DNA of 64,000 bases from Streptosporangium saharense (GCF_014203715.1 NZ_JACHJP010000001.1:1032432-1096431); one strand, 5' to 3'; shown: positions 32,927 to 42,476, numbered from the stretch's first letter. Program-made: numbers and translations. Notes: generated by a model not told the origin, from the sequence alone.

Positions 32927-33443
32927 TCTGATCAACTCCAGGCGACCGGGGGCCGCCGCCTCTCGAATGATGATCGAAAAGGCGGATCGACCGGGGGACC
33001 TCCGCCTCTGTCTCGCGTTGGGGCGACGGTAATGCACCGTGTGCAATTCGTAAAGGAATGCGGGTCAGGCTATCAAATGATTTACGACAGTTCTTATCGG
33101 CTGACCGGATATGGCGATATGTATCGTGCCATGCGAGGTGCCTGCTGTCCTGCTTGCGGTGGTTTGTTCGTTTTTTCCCGGGTGTACGGCCTGGCAGAAA
33201 ACTCGGTGTGGCGGCCGAAAGGCGATTCAGGTGGAAAGTGGTTTTCCTGGTTCCGTGTGAAATTCTGCGCCCTCTTATTCATGGCGCGCAAGCCCTTGGG
33301 ACGGGCTCGGCAAAGGCAGCGCCAAGCGCGGAACGCCGTCTTGAACAGGCCACTACGTTATTTCCATAACGTTGCCCGTTGAATGGCCGGTGATGCAGGA
33401 ATGCGATCCATGCGGGCAATTTCCCCGAAAGGCCCAACTACGT
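32927..33443. other. Low-GC divergent intergenic region
   Basis: About 500 bp separate the protease-kinase operon from the glycopolymer cluster. The stretch from 33045 to 33380 is visibly less GC-rich than its surroundings and shows no codon bias in any frame. It contains a perfect hairpin or operator, ACGTTAT-TTCC-ATAACGT (33355-33372), about 70 nt before the methyltransferase start. The promoters for both directions should lie here. An open frame (33032-33382) with CCPACGG was considered and not accepted. Confidence 0.5.
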
Positions 33444-34448
33444 ATGCCGTTGATAAGAGTGCCCAGCCGTACCATCAGGGTCGCCGCCGGTGTGGTGATC
33501 GCGGTGACCGCGCTGTCCTACAGCGTGGGAGACCTCGACCCCCGCCTGCCCACGGCGCTCTCCGCCGGGTTCGCGGCCGGGACGGGGTGCCTGACGTTCG
33601 CCGCCGCACGCTCCCTGACGCGGGCGCTGCGGCGGGGCGAGGCCAGGAACGGCCGGATGTGCGGGGAGCTGAACCGCCTCGGGCGCAGGGTCGGCTCCCT
33701 TGAGAGCTCCGGCGAGGTACGGCACGCCGAGTGCCTGCGCTCCCTCACCAGGACCACCCAGCTGGTCGAGGTCGGTCTCGACCGGGTCGGCGGGCAGTGC
33801 CGCTCCCTGGAACGGGAGATCGGCCGCTCCTACGCGCAGCTTGAGGCCTTCACCGACCTGCGGGCGCTCATCACCCCCCGCGCCCCGCTGCCCGCGCTCA
33901 GGGGCTGGGCCGCCTCCCCCGACGTGCTGCGGATGATGACCGGGTGGATCCTCAGGACCAGGCCGAAGACGATCGTCGAGTGCGGCAGCGGGTCGTCCAG
34001 CGTGTGGCTCGGCTACGTCGCCGAACGCACCGGGGCCACGGTCGTCGCGCTCGAACACGAGCCGCGCTACGCCGAGGCCAGCCGCGACCTGGTCCGCGCC
34101 CACGGCCTGTCCGACGTCGTCGAGGTTCGTGACGCGCCCCTGCTTCCCTGGGAGGAGGGGCAGGAGAGCTACCTGTGGTACGACCGGGAGGCGCTCGACG
34201 GCATCGAGGACATCGGCCTCGTCTTCGTGGACGGTCCGCCCGGCGCCACCGGACCCGCCGCGCGCTACCCGGCGCTGCCGCTGCTGCTGCCCCGCTGCTC
34301 CGAGCAGGTCGCGTTCTTCCTCGACGACGCGGCGCGGGAGGACGACAAGGCGGTCAGCGACCGCTGGGTGCTGCGCTTCCCCGACGTGGTCCGCACCGAG
34401 CATCCGGCGGAGAAGGGCCTGGACGTCTTCGTCAGGGGCGGCGTGTGA
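33444..34448 (+). CDS. Membrane-anchored class I methyltransferase of a surface-polymer cluster
   Basis: 334 residues from the ATG at 33444 (AAAGG upstream). One N-terminal membrane segment (IRVAAGVVIAVTALSYSVG) and a charged helical linker lead into a SAM-methyltransferase-like domain. That domain has TIVECGSGSSSVWLGYVAERTG (motif I), ATVVALEHEPRYAEASRDLV and IGLVFVDGPPGATGPAARYPALPLL, typical of class I methyltransferases next to glycosyltransferases. It may methylate a sugar or polymer end. The GTG of the next glycosyltransferase overlaps its stop (GTGA), starting a four-gene cluster. Confidence 0.78.
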   Translation: MPLIRVPSRTIRVAAGVVIAVTALSYSVGDLDPRLPTALSAGFAAGTGCLTFAAARSLTRALRRGEARNGRMCGELNRLGRRVGSLESSGEVRHAECLRSLTRTTQLVEVGLDRVGGQCRSLEREIGRSYAQLEAFTDLRALITPRAPLPALRGWAASPDVLRMMTGWILRTRPKTIVECGSGSSSVWLGYVAERTGATVVALEHEPRYAEASRDLVRAHGLSDVVEVRDAPLLPWEEGQESYLWYDREALDGIEDIGLVFVDGPPGATGPAARYPALPLLLPRCSEQVAFFLDDAAREDDKAVSDRWVLRFPDVVRTEHPAEKGLDVFVRGGV

Positions 34449-36475
34449 GCCGCGAGACACTCGGCTGCCACATCGGGTTCGAGGAGAGCCCCGCCGTACT
34501 GGCCAGGCTGCGCGAGGGGACGAACGCGACCTGGACCGACCTGGACGCCGTCCCCGCCGACCACGTGATCGCCAAGGAGGCCGATGCCCTTCTGGTGCTC
34601 GCCAGGACCCCCGCCGACCTGCGACGGGCCGTGCCGTACGGGACGATGCTGCCGCGCGTCCGCACGCTGACGGTCATGGTCGCCGAGTCGCCGCAGTGGC
34701 GGCTGCCCCCGGTGCCGGTCCCCGACGGGGCCGCGTTCTGGCGGGCGCTGCGTGACGTCCGCGTGCGCGGTGGCCGCCCGCCCGCCTGCGCCTGGCGCGT
34801 CGAGGCGGTATTCGGCAAGGCCGTACCCGCCGGAGAGGTCCTGCGCGCCGTCGCCAGGGGGATGGGCGGGGTGGCCCGCGAGACGCTGCACGGCCCGGTG
34901 GTCTCCCTCGCGGGCACCGGCGCGGCCCACTGGCGGCCCGGCGACCCCAACGCCACCCCCGCGCCCCTCTCCGGTCCCGTTCCACCGCGACGCGACGCCC
35001 CGGGCAGCGACCTCTCTCTCCGTACGGCGGGCCACCCCGCCCGGCAGGGCGACGCCTCTGTTCAGCAAGGCGATGCCTCTGCCCGGCAGGGCGACGTCCC
35101 CGTCCACGAACACCACGCCCCCGTCCTACAGGGACCGGAGCCGATCGACCGGCCGGAGCCCGCCCGTCATCTCGTGCCCGCCCGGCCCGTGTCCGGTACG
35201 GACAGGCCGGTGCGGCTCGTCTCCGGGGGTTCGCCGCCCGACGGCCCCCTCACGCCCGACCTGCTCGCGCCGGTCGACGAGCGCTCCGTCTGTCCCGTCG
35301 GGTTCCTGCCCGCCGCCGACGGACCCGTCGCCGAGCTGACCGAACGTACGGGAGCCCACGAGATCGCCGCCGGGGATGTCGTCGTGCGCGTCCCGCTGTC
35401 CGGGGCGCTCACCGACACCGACGTCGCCCGGCTGCGCGGCCTCGCGGGCGTCACCGTGGACCTCACCGGGGAACTCGCCAACCGGATCTCCCCGCTCGGC
35501 CTCGCCCGTACGGTCTGCGGACTGGCCGCGGCGGGCGTGCCCGTCGTCGCCACCCCCGCCGGGGCCTGGCGCGACCTGCTCGGGGCCGAGCTGGCCGGGG
35601 TGCTGGACGGCTTCGCGGCCTCCCGCCTTGCCGACGCCCTGGACCGCGAGCAGTACAGCGTCAGGCTGCGGCGCTGCGCGCTCGACCTGCACGGCGTCGC
35701 GGGCCGGTGGCGCGCGCTCGCCACCATGAGCGGCCTGCGCGCGCCCGCGCCGACGACGGTCTCCGTCCTGCTGTGCACGCGGCGCCCCGACATGGTGGGC
35801 TTCGCCCTGCGGCAGGCGGGCAGGCAGCGCGGACCCGAGGTCGAGGTCGTCCTGACCCTGCACGGCTTCCAGGCCGACCACCCGGACGTCGCGGCGGCCG
35901 TCTCCGCCTACAAGGGGACGGTCACCGTGATCGAGGCCGACGGGCGCATGGTCTTCGGGGACGCGCTCAACCAGGCCGCGGAACGGGCCTCGGGTGCCTG
36001 GCTGACGAAGATGGACGACGACGACTGGTACGGCCCCGACCACCTGTCGGACCTGCTGCTCGCCCAGCGCTACTCGGCGGCCGACCTGGTCGGCTCCGCG
36101 CCCGAGTTCGTCTATCTGGAGCGGATCGGCGTCACCGTGCGCCGCGACATGGCCACCGAGCTGTACACCGGCGTCGTGGCGGGCGGAACCATGCTGCTGT
36201 CCCGCGCGGCGTTCGACGACGCGGGAGGCTTCCGCCCGATCCCGCGCACCGTGGACGGCCAGTTGCTGCAGTCGGTCACCGCGGCCGGGGGACGGGTCTA
36301 CCGCACCCACGGCCTCAACTACATCCTCCGGCGCCGGGAGGCCTCCGGCCACACCTGGCAGGAGCCGATCAACGCCTTCCTGCGGTCGTTCAGGCGGCAG
36401 TGGAGGGGGTTCCACGCCAACCCGCTGATGGAAATGGAAGGACTCTCCGCGACCGGAGAGCGCGACGAGGCATAG
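34445..36475 (+). CDS. GT2-family glycosyltransferase with long N-terminal region
   Basis: 676 residues from a GTG overlapping the preceding stop. The C-terminal 240 residues are a GT-A glycosyltransferase: TTVSVLLCTRRPDMVGFALRQ, EADGRMVFGDALNQAAERASG and KMDDDDWYGPDHLSDLL, whose acidic cluster (about 524-527) binds metal-nucleotide sugar. The first 430 residues are unusual: a domain of unknown function, then a linker carrying three 7-residue repeats (ARQGDAS/QQGDAS/ARQGDV, about 35038-35100), then an alpha/beta region that looks like a degenerate GT-B or glycosyltransferase-1 half. No membrane helix is seen. It probably adds a sugar to a cell-surface glycopolymer together with the next two genes. 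Confidence 0.78.
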   Translation: MSRETLGCHIGFEESPAVLARLREGTNATWTDLDAVPADHVIAKEADALLVLARTPADLRRAVPYGTMLPRVRTLTVMVAESPQWRLPPVPVPDGAAFWRALRDVRVRGGRPPACAWRVEAVFGKAVPAGEVLRAVARGMGGVARETLHGPVVSLAGTGAAHWRPGDPNATPAPLSGPVPPRRDAPGSDLSLRTAGHPARQGDASVQQGDASARQGDVPVHEHHAPVLQGPEPIDRPEPARHLVPARPVSGTDRPVRLVSGGSPPDGPLTPDLLAPVDERSVCPVGFLPAADGPVAELTERTGAHEIAAGDVVVRVPLSGALTDTDVARLRGLAGVTVDLTGELANRISPLGLARTVCGLAAAGVPVVATPAGAWRDLLGAELAGVLDGFAASRLADALDREQYSVRLRRCALDLHGVAGRWRALATMSGLRAPAPTTVSVLLCTRRPDMVGFALRQAGRQRGPEVEVVLTLHGFQADHPDVAAAVSAYKGTVTVIEADGRMVFGDALNQAAERASGAWLTKMDDDDWYGPDHLSDLLLAQRYSAADLVGSAPEFVYLERIGVTVRRDMATELYTGVVAGGTMLLSRAAFDDAGGFRPIPRTVDGQLLQSVTAAGGRVYRTHGLNYILRRREASGHTWQEPINAFLRSFRRQWRGFHANPLMEMEGLSATGERDEA

Positions 36476-38188
36476 ATGAAGGGGCCCATGAACATGCACG
36501 ACGTGCGCGCCCGTCCGGCGCGGGGGGCGCAGCCGCTGATCCGGCTCAACGACTTCGGAGTCGTGACGCCCCCCGCCCTGGGAGCGTGGACGCCGAGCCG
36601 TACGGTCAGCGTCGTCGTCCCCGTCCATCGGGGCCGCACTCTGGCGCTGACCCTGGCGAGCCTGGCCGCGCAGAGCTACCCGAGCCACCTGATGGAGGTC
36701 GTCGTCGTCGACGACGGCGCCGAGCCCCCGCTGCGGCTGCCGGAGATCGTCCCGGAACGGACCCGGGTCGTGCGCAGCCGTCCCGGTGGGTGGGGCCGTG
36801 CCTGGGCCTGCCAGAGCGGGGCCGACGTGGCCGAGGGCGAGGTGATCCACTGGCTCGACGCCGACATGGTCCTCTTCCGCGAGCAGGTCGAGGCGCAGAT
36901 GCGCTGGCACCACCTGGCCGACTACCTCACCGTGCTCGGCACGCTCAAGATGGTCGCGGCCTGGGACGCGGGCCTCACCCCCGCCGAGGTGCACGCCGCG
37001 GTGAGCGCGGGCACCACGGAGAAGCTGTTCGAGGACGCCCTGGGGGACGGCGAGGGCAACGTCACCGACACCTGGTCCAGCGAGTACATCGGGCGGACCG
37101 CAGGGTTGCGGGAGGCGGGCTTCGAGGCGTTCAAGGTGCACGTCGGCGCGAGCGCGTCCCTGCCCGCCTCCCTGCTGCGCCGCGCCGGGGGGATGGACAC
37201 CTCCCTGGTCCTGGCCGAGGACACCGAGTTGGGCTACCGCCTCGCGCAGGTCGGCGCCGTCTTCGTCGCCGACGAGGAGTCCCGCAGCCGCCACCTCGGC
37301 GCCTCCACGGTGATGCGCAGGGAGCAGGAGGTCAAACGGCACAACTGGGTCTTCCTCGCCAACCGGGTCCCCACCTTCCGGTGGCTGCGCAAGCCCACGG
37401 TCAGGCAGTGGGCGGTGCCGTACGTCGAGATCGTGGTCGAGGCCGGGAAGGCCTCCTACGAGCAGGTCCGCGCCACGGTTGACGGGTTCCTGCGCGGCTC
37501 GATCGCCGACCTCAGGATCGCCGTCGTGGGACCGTGGTCCTCCCTGCCGGAGGAGCGCCGCGCGCCCCTCGACGACCCGACCGTCGATCTGCGGCTCGTC
37601 CACGAGCTCTACGCGCACGACGGGCGGGTGACTCTCGTCGAGAGCGTGCCGGAGAGCCCCTTCCCCGCCCCCTTCAGGTTCGTGTGCCCGCCCGGCTGGG
37701 TGCCCGCGGTCGACTGCCTGCACCGTCTCGTACGGCTGGCGGACGACAACGGCTACGGCCTCGTCTCGCTGGCGCTGGCCGAGCGGGGCGGTTCGGGGAC
37801 GGACGGGGTGGTGGCCGCCAGGCTCGAAAGGACAGCCGCCTTCGGCCGCGCCAGGCTGCTCGCCGAGCGGGGCGGCGGCCCCGACCTTGAGGACCTCGTC
37901 GAGGCCACCTTCGGCACGCAGTGGCTCGACGGGGAGACCTGGGGCCTGCTGCCCATGGAACGGGCCGTGGAGAAGCCGGCCACCAAGGCCGCGGCCAAGG
38001 CCAAACAGTGGAAGCGGCGGGCACAGCGCTGGAAACGGCGGACGGCGCGGTTGCAGGCCATTCTCGACCGCACCCCCGCCCGGCGCGTGCGGCGCGTCCT
38101 CGGCAGGGCCGTCAGGAAGGCGCTGACCGTCGCGGGCATCCGCCGCAGCAGGCGCTCCCGCTCCCGTGGGGGGAGCCGTCCGGGATGA
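36476..38188 (+). CDS. GT2-family glycosyltransferase
   Basis: 570 residues, beginning directly after the preceding stop codon with GAGG five nt before the ATG; an ATG at 36488 with GGGG is an alternative. The GT-A domain has SVVVPVHRGRTLALTLASLAAQSYP, the nucleotide-binding VVVVDDGAEPPL, and the DAD metal motif in IHWLDADMVLF. EDTELGYRLAQVGAVFV is the acceptor-site region. A second domain of unknown function and a highly basic C-terminal tail (QWKRRAQRWKRRTARL, RRSRRSRSRGG) follow, probably for contact with the membrane surface or polymer. Codirectional with the other cluster genes. Confidence 0.83.
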   Translation: MKGPMNMHDVRARPARGAQPLIRLNDFGVVTPPALGAWTPSRTVSVVVPVHRGRTLALTLASLAAQSYPSHLMEVVVVDDGAEPPLRLPEIVPERTRVVRSRPGGWGRAWACQSGADVAEGEVIHWLDADMVLFREQVEAQMRWHHLADYLTVLGTLKMVAAWDAGLTPAEVHAAVSAGTTEKLFEDALGDGEGNVTDTWSSEYIGRTAGLREAGFEAFKVHVGASASLPASLLRRAGGMDTSLVLAEDTELGYRLAQVGAVFVADEESRSRHLGASTVMRREQEVKRHNWVFLANRVPTFRWLRKPTVRQWAVPYVEIVVEAGKASYEQVRATVDGFLRGSIADLRIAVVGPWSSLPEERRAPLDDPTVDLRLVHELYAHDGRVTLVESVPESPFPAPFRFVCPPGWVPAVDCLHRLVRLADDNGYGLVSLALAERGGSGTDGVVAARLERTAAFGRARLLAERGGGPDLEDLVEATFGTQWLDGETWGLLPMERAVEKPATKAAAKAKQWKRRAQRWKRRTARLQAILDRTPARRVRRVLGRAVRKALTVAGIRRSRRSRSRGGSRPG

Positions 38189-38249
38189 GAGCCGGACAGA
38201 CGACATCCAACCGGGCAGGCCGGGGTGCCGGGTCCCGCCCGCTCCAGCC

Positions 38250-41200
38250 ATGGGAGTCCACACCGTGCCAGCCCTGAGTGTGATCGTTCCGATCTACGAC
38301 GTGGAGCCGTACCTCACGGCCTGTCTGGAGTCGCTCGCCTGTCAGACGTGGCGGGACATCGAGGTCGTCATGGTGGACGACGGGTCCCCCGACACCAGTG
38401 CGGAGATCGCCGCGCGGTTCGCCGAACAGGACCGGCGTTTCCGGCTGGTCCGCCAGCCCAACGCCGGGCTCGGCGCGGCCCGCAACGTGGGCCTGCGGGC
38501 CGCCTCGGGGGAGCTGTTCGCCTTCGTGGACAGCGACGACATGCTCCCGCCGTACGCGCTGGAGACCATGGCCGCCACCCTCGCCGAGACCGGCTCCGAC
38601 CTGGTCACGGGCAACGTGCACCGGTTCAACGGCAGGGGCGCCTGGCGGTCGAACATGCACCGCGACGCCTTCGCCGAGCGCCTCACCCGCACCCACGTCA
38701 CCCGCACGCAGACCCTCCTGCGGGACCGCCTGGTCACCAACAAGCTGTGGCGGCGCTCCTTCTGGGAGAAGCACGGGCTGCGCTTCCCCGAGGGCGTGCT
38801 CTACGAGGACACCTCGGTCGCCCTGCCTGCCCACTTCCTCGCCGAGACCGTGGACGTGCTCGCCCGCCCCATCTACCTGTGGCGCGAGCGGGACGGCGAC
38901 TCCCTGTCCATCACCCAGGACCGCGCGCACGTCAGGGGCATCGAGGACCGCTTCGCCTCGGTGCGGGCCGTACGGGACTTCCTGCTCGGCACCGGACGCG
39001 CCGCGCACGTGCCCGCCTGGGACCTGACCGTCCTCGACGGTGACCTGCCCGTCTTCCTGCCCGCGCTCGAACGCGGCGGGGAGGACTTCCGGCAGTGCTT
39101 CCTCGACCTGGCCTGCGACTATCTCGACGCCGCCGGGCCCAGGGTCTTCGCGCGGCTGCCCGCGCAGAAGCGGGCGCGCTGGCGCCTGGTCCGCGAACGC
39201 CGCCTGCCCGAACTGCTCGAACTGCTCGAATGGGACCGTACGGCCCCGCCCGACGCCAAGGCCGTCAGACGCCTCGGCCGCCACCACCTGGCCGCTCCCG
39301 TGCCGCTTCCCTCCAGGGTGACACGGCTGCGCCACGAGCTCGAACCCCGTCAGCGGATCGACGACGTCCGCTGGGAGGGCGGCAGGCTCCACGTGCAGGG
39401 CCGGGTGACGCTGAGGTACCTCAGCCCGCGCGAGCGCAGGCACCAGCACGTTTTCGCCTGGTTCGTCAGGCAGGACACCGGACGCGGCGTCAGGGTCCCC
39501 GTCACCGTTTTCCCCGCCGACTCGCTGTTCTCCCGCGAGGAACAGGACTGGTGCGGCTTCTCCCTGTCCGTGGACGCGGACACCCTGACCGAGGGGACGA
39601 GCTGGCGCGTCGACCTGTGGATCGTGCACCGCGGCATGCTCAGACGTGACCGGCTGCGCAGGCACGGCCCGGTCGAGACGCCGCTCGACCACCACGAACC
39701 CCGTCCGGGAGTACGGCTGTGGCCCCACTGGACGGATTCGGGGGAGTTCCGCGTCCGCGTCGAACGCGACCGGCTCGTGGTCACCGGGTGCTCCTTCGAC
39801 GAGGACCGGCTGCTGCTGGCGGGTCACGTCGCCGAGGACCCGGGACCCGACCCGGTGCTGCTGGTCTCCAGGGCCGGGGGCGGGGTCGTGCACCGCTTCC
39901 CCGTGGACGTCGTGGGCGAGCGCTTCCTGGCCACGGTCGAGCTGGACAGGCTGCTGGCCTCCCGGCTGCCCGCGCTGCCCGCGTCGAGCCCGGAGGCCGC
40001 CCTCCTCGACGTGCCCGCCGAGTGGCGGATCGAGGTCGAGGGAGCGGGCGTCGGCTCGGTCGCCGCCGACCCCGTGGCCGGGAGCCGCCACACCTACGCG
40101 GGACGCGACCTCGTCGCCGGACCGTCCCTCTCCGGGGCCCTCGTGCTGCGCGAACACGCCCGCGCCTACCACGTCCTGCGGGCCGAGTGGACGCAGGACG
40201 GCGACCTTGAGCTGTCCGGCACCGCCGCCGGGACGGACCCCGCCCACCTGGTCGTGACCTCGCGCAGTCGCCACGACGAGCACGTCTTCCCGCTGCGCGT
40301 GGCCCACGGACGCTTCACCGTCATGCTCACCCCGGGCGAGGTCGCCACCCTCGCGGGCCGCCTCCCCCTGCCGACCGGCTCGTACGGCCTGGCCGTACGA
40401 GCCGGAGGCCGGGAACGACGGCTCCTGTCACGGCTCGACGGGCCGGTCACCCACACCGGGGCGTGGCGCGAGACGACCTTCGAGACCGGGCGGGACGGCG
40501 TGCCCACCCTCACCGTCGGCGGCGACCTGCGCGGGGAGGCGCAGGAGCCCAGGGAGCGGCGGGCGCTGCGCGACCGCTTCCACGTCCGGCTGCGGGAGGA
40601 GGAGCCGCTGCGCGAGGCCGTGCTCTTCGACAGCCGTGGCGGCAGGGGCTTCTGCGGCGACCCCAGGGCGATCTACGAGGAGCTGCGGCGCCGGGGGACC
40701 GCCGTCGAGTTCCTCTGGCACGTCAGGGACCGTCAGGTGACGCTGCCGGACATGGTCACGCCCGTCGCGACCTCGACGCGCGAACACTTCGAGGCGCTGG
40801 CGACCTGCCGGTACGTCATCACGGACGGCTCCCTCCCCAGGTGGTTCCGCCGCAGGCCGGGCCAGGTGGTCGTGCAGACCTGGCCGGGGGCGACCCCCAA
40901 ACGGGTCGGCTTCGACATCGACAGGGGCCCGCTGGCCGCACCGGTCCACGTGGAACGGCTGGCGAGGGAGGTCGCCCAGTGGACCCACCTGGTCACCCAG
41001 GGCCCGTGGAGCACCCAGATCCTCGGCGCGGCCTTCCGTTCCCCGGGCTCCGAGTTCCCGGGGGCGGCGTTCCCTGGATCGGCGTTCGCGGGGTCCGGGT
41101 TGGTGGGGTCGGGGTTCGCGGGCTCCGAGGGGTTCTCGGGTTCCGAGAGCTGCAGCGGCACCGGGGGCGCCGGGGGCATTCGGGGCATCGGCGGCGCTAA

Positions 41201-41969
41201 GGGCATTCGAAGCGTCGGGGATGTCGGGGGCTTCTTCGCGGACTTCGAGGACTTCGAGGGTTTTCGAGGGGAACTGCTGGAGACCGGCAGCCCGCGTGAC
41301 GACGCCCTGGCCCGTCCCCGCTCCCCGGGGACGGTGGCGGCCATCAGGGAACGGCTCGGTCTGCCCGGGGGCAAGAAGGTCGTGCTGTACGCGCCGACCT
41401 GGCGCGACGACAGGTACCACGGCAAGGGGCGCTCCCGCTTCGACCTGCGGCTCGACCTGTACCGGATGTGGCGCGCCCTCGGCGACGACCACGTGATCAT
41501 GGTCCGCAGGCACTCCAACACCCTCGACCGCATCCCCAGGGCGGGCACGGGATTCGTCCTGGACGTCACGGCCTATCCCGACGTCCGTGACCTCTACCTG
41601 GTCGCCGACGTCCTCGTCACCGACTACTCCTCGGCGATGTTCGACTTCGCGGTCACCGGACGGCCCATCCTGCTCTACACCTACGACCTTGAGCACTACC
41701 GGGACGAGGTGCGCGGCTTCTCCTTCGACCTGGAGGCCCTGGCCCCAGGCCCCCTGCTGCGCACCACGGCGGAGCTGGCGGCGGCCCTCCGCGACCTCGA
41801 CCGGGTGACGATCGAGTACGGCGAGCGCTACCGGGCCTTCGTGACGGACCTACGCCCCCCGGCGGACGGCGGCGCCACCGCCAGACTCGTCGACCACCTC
41901 TTCGGCCACCGCCCCGAAATAGACATCCCCCGCCAAACCCGAAAAGCCATCCACGACCGCCCGTCATGA
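38250..41969 (+). CDS. GT2 glycosyltransferase - CDP-glycerol glycerophosphotransferase fusion
   Basis: 1239 residues from ATG 38250. The N-terminal GT2 domain is complete (LSVIVPIYDVEPYLTACLES, VVMVDDGSPDTSAEIAARFA, RNVGLRAASGELFAFVDSDD). A long beta-rich middle (about 380-780) resembles the spacer domains of bacterial polymerases. From about 786 the product is a TagF/CDP-glycerol glycerophosphotransferase: EAVLFDSRGGRGFCGDPRAIYEEL, QVVVQTWPGATPKRVGFD, KKVVLYAPTWRDDRYHGKGR, VADVLVTDYSSAMFDFAVTGRPILLYTYD. It should build poly(glycerol-phosphate)-type teichoic acid. Inside this domain lies an 80-residue Gly/Ser/Phe low-complexity insert. The frame is open upstream to 38166, overlapping the previous gene, but the fold begins at MGVHTVPALSV. 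Confidence 0.88.
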   Translation: MGVHTVPALSVIVPIYDVEPYLTACLESLACQTWRDIEVVMVDDGSPDTSAEIAARFAEQDRRFRLVRQPNAGLGAARNVGLRAASGELFAFVDSDDMLPPYALETMAATLAETGSDLVTGNVHRFNGRGAWRSNMHRDAFAERLTRTHVTRTQTLLRDRLVTNKLWRRSFWEKHGLRFPEGVLYEDTSVALPAHFLAETVDVLARPIYLWRERDGDSLSITQDRAHVRGIEDRFASVRAVRDFLLGTGRAAHVPAWDLTVLDGDLPVFLPALERGGEDFRQCFLDLACDYLDAAGPRVFARLPAQKRARWRLVRERRLPELLELLEWDRTAPPDAKAVRRLGRHHLAAPVPLPSRVTRLRHELEPRQRIDDVRWEGGRLHVQGRVTLRYLSPRERRHQHVFAWFVRQDTGRGVRVPVTVFPADSLFSREEQDWCGFSLSVDADTLTEGTSWRVDLWIVHRGMLRRDRLRRHGPVETPLDHHEPRPGVRLWPHWTDSGEFRVRVERDRLVVTGCSFDEDRLLLAGHVAEDPGPDPVLLVSRAGGGVVHRFPVDVVGERFLATVELDRLLASRLPALPASSPEAALLDVPAEWRIEVEGAGVGSVAADPVAGSRHTYAGRDLVAGPSLSGALVLREHARAYHVLRAEWTQDGDLELSGTAAGTDPAHLVVTSRSRHDEHVFPLRVAHGRFTVMLTPGEVATLAGRLPLPTGSYGLAVRAGGRERRLLSRLDGPVTHTGAWRETTFETGRDGVPTLTVGGDLRGEAQEPRERRALRDRFHVRLREEEPLREAVLFDSRGGRGFCGDPRAIYEELRRRGTAVEFLWHVRDRQVTLPDMVTPVATSTREHFEALATCRYVITDGSLPRWFRRRPGQVVVQTWPGATPKRVGFDIDRGPLAAPVHVERLAREVAQWTHLVTQGPWSTQILGAAFRSPGSEFPGAAFPGSAFAGSGLVGSGFAGSEGFSGSESCSGTGGAGGIRGIGGAKGIRSVGDVGGFFADFEDFEGFRGELLETGSPRDDALARPRSPGTVAAIRERLGLPGGKKVVLYAPTWRDDRYHGKGRSRFDLRLDLYRMWRALGDDHVIMVRRHSNTLDRIPRAGTGFVLDVTAYPDVRDLYLVADVLVTDYSSAMFDFAVTGRPILLYTYDLEHYRDEVRGFSFDLEALAPGPLLRTTAELAAALRDLDRVTIEYGERYRAFVTDLRPPADGGATARLVDHLFGHRPEIDIPRQTRKAIHDRPS
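41040..41270 (+). repeat. Low-complexity Gly/Ser/Phe-coding repeats within the CDP-glycerol transferase
   Basis: Imperfect units of about 15-30 bp containing GGGTTCGCGGGCTCC-like sequence encode strings of GSxFxGS, then GGAGGIRGIGGAKGIR, then FFADFEDFEGF. They interrupt the domain between the WSTQILGAAF helix and ETGSPRDDAL, which are normally close together. The frame is maintained. Confidence 0.65.
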
Positions 41970-42476
41970 CTTTTCGTGATCTGACCCAGGGGGTCTCTCA
42001 TCCGTTCCCGTAGTCGATGACCCGCCACCGTTCGGCAGGGGTGTCCCGCCCACCAGATAGTCGTAACGACGCTCCCCGTTCGCTTCGGGGTCCCCATCCT
42101 CCGTCTCGACCCTGTACCGGGTCGGAACGGCGAGGACGAACCGGGCGTATGGCGAACTGTCCGCATGGGGTTCGCCGACCTGGATCAGATCGAGGCGACG
42201 GTAGGAGCATCCGAAGCCCGTGCCGCCATATCTGGCCGAGAAGGAGGTCGCGGACAGGGCGAGGACGACGTCGTCGTCTCTGGCGGCCACGGCGTGCAGA
42301 TACGCCGTGACGACCTGTTTTGGGGACGCGTCGGGAGGTGGGACGGCGACCGCCGCACGCCGTACGGAAAAAAGCTCGCACCACCCGATTCGCACCGCAG
42401 GCAGAACCCCATACGAAACCGCGTCGCCCACGCACACCACGACGATCGCGATCGGTATCCATTTCCCACGAGGCAT
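41964..42476 (-). CDS. Hypothetical membrane-anchored or secreted protein
   Basis: 170 residues from ATG 42476. A single hydrophobic segment follows a short basic start (MPRGKWIPIAIVVVCVGDAVSYGVLP), either an anchor or an uncleaved signal. The outer part PKQVVTAYLHAVAARDDDVVLALSATSF resembles the opening helices of NTF2-like domains that occur in many small actinobacterial lipoproteins, followed by strands FVLAVPTRYRVETEDGD. The function is unknown. It is convergent with the CDP-glycerol transferase gene, sharing 6 nt, and is less GC-rich at its 5' end than the neighbouring cluster. Confidence 0.6.
   Translation of the reverse strand: MPRGKWIPIAIVVVCVGDAVSYGVLPAVRIGWCELFSVRRAAVAVPPPDASPKQVVTAYLHAVAARDDDVVLALSATSFSARYGGTGFGCSYRRLDLIQVGEPHADSSPYARFVLAVPTRYRVETEDGDPEANGERRYDYLVGGTPLPNGGGSSTTGTDERPPGSDHEKS

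Noticed and set aside
32927..33046. 40-residue basic N-terminal extension of the trypsin-like protein from a TTG start
   Set aside because: A GTG at 32926 with GGAG upstream starts close to the protease fold; the extension is basic and unlike known protease starts.
33032..33382. Small zinc-ribbon-like protein (CCPACGG) on the plus strand
   Set aside because: No ribosome-binding site, no third-position GC bias and no recognisable family; it lies in a low-GC promoter region.
35126..38263. 1045-codon open frame on the minus strand
   Set aside because: Antisense to two well-supported glycosyltransferase genes; composition (His/Gly/Arg/Gln-rich) is typical of a shadow frame in high-GC DNA.
36476..41969. 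Polyketide or other secondary-metabolite cluster
   Set aside because: Only GT2 transferases and a CDP-glycerol transferase are present; these fit teichoic-acid-type wall polymer synthesis.
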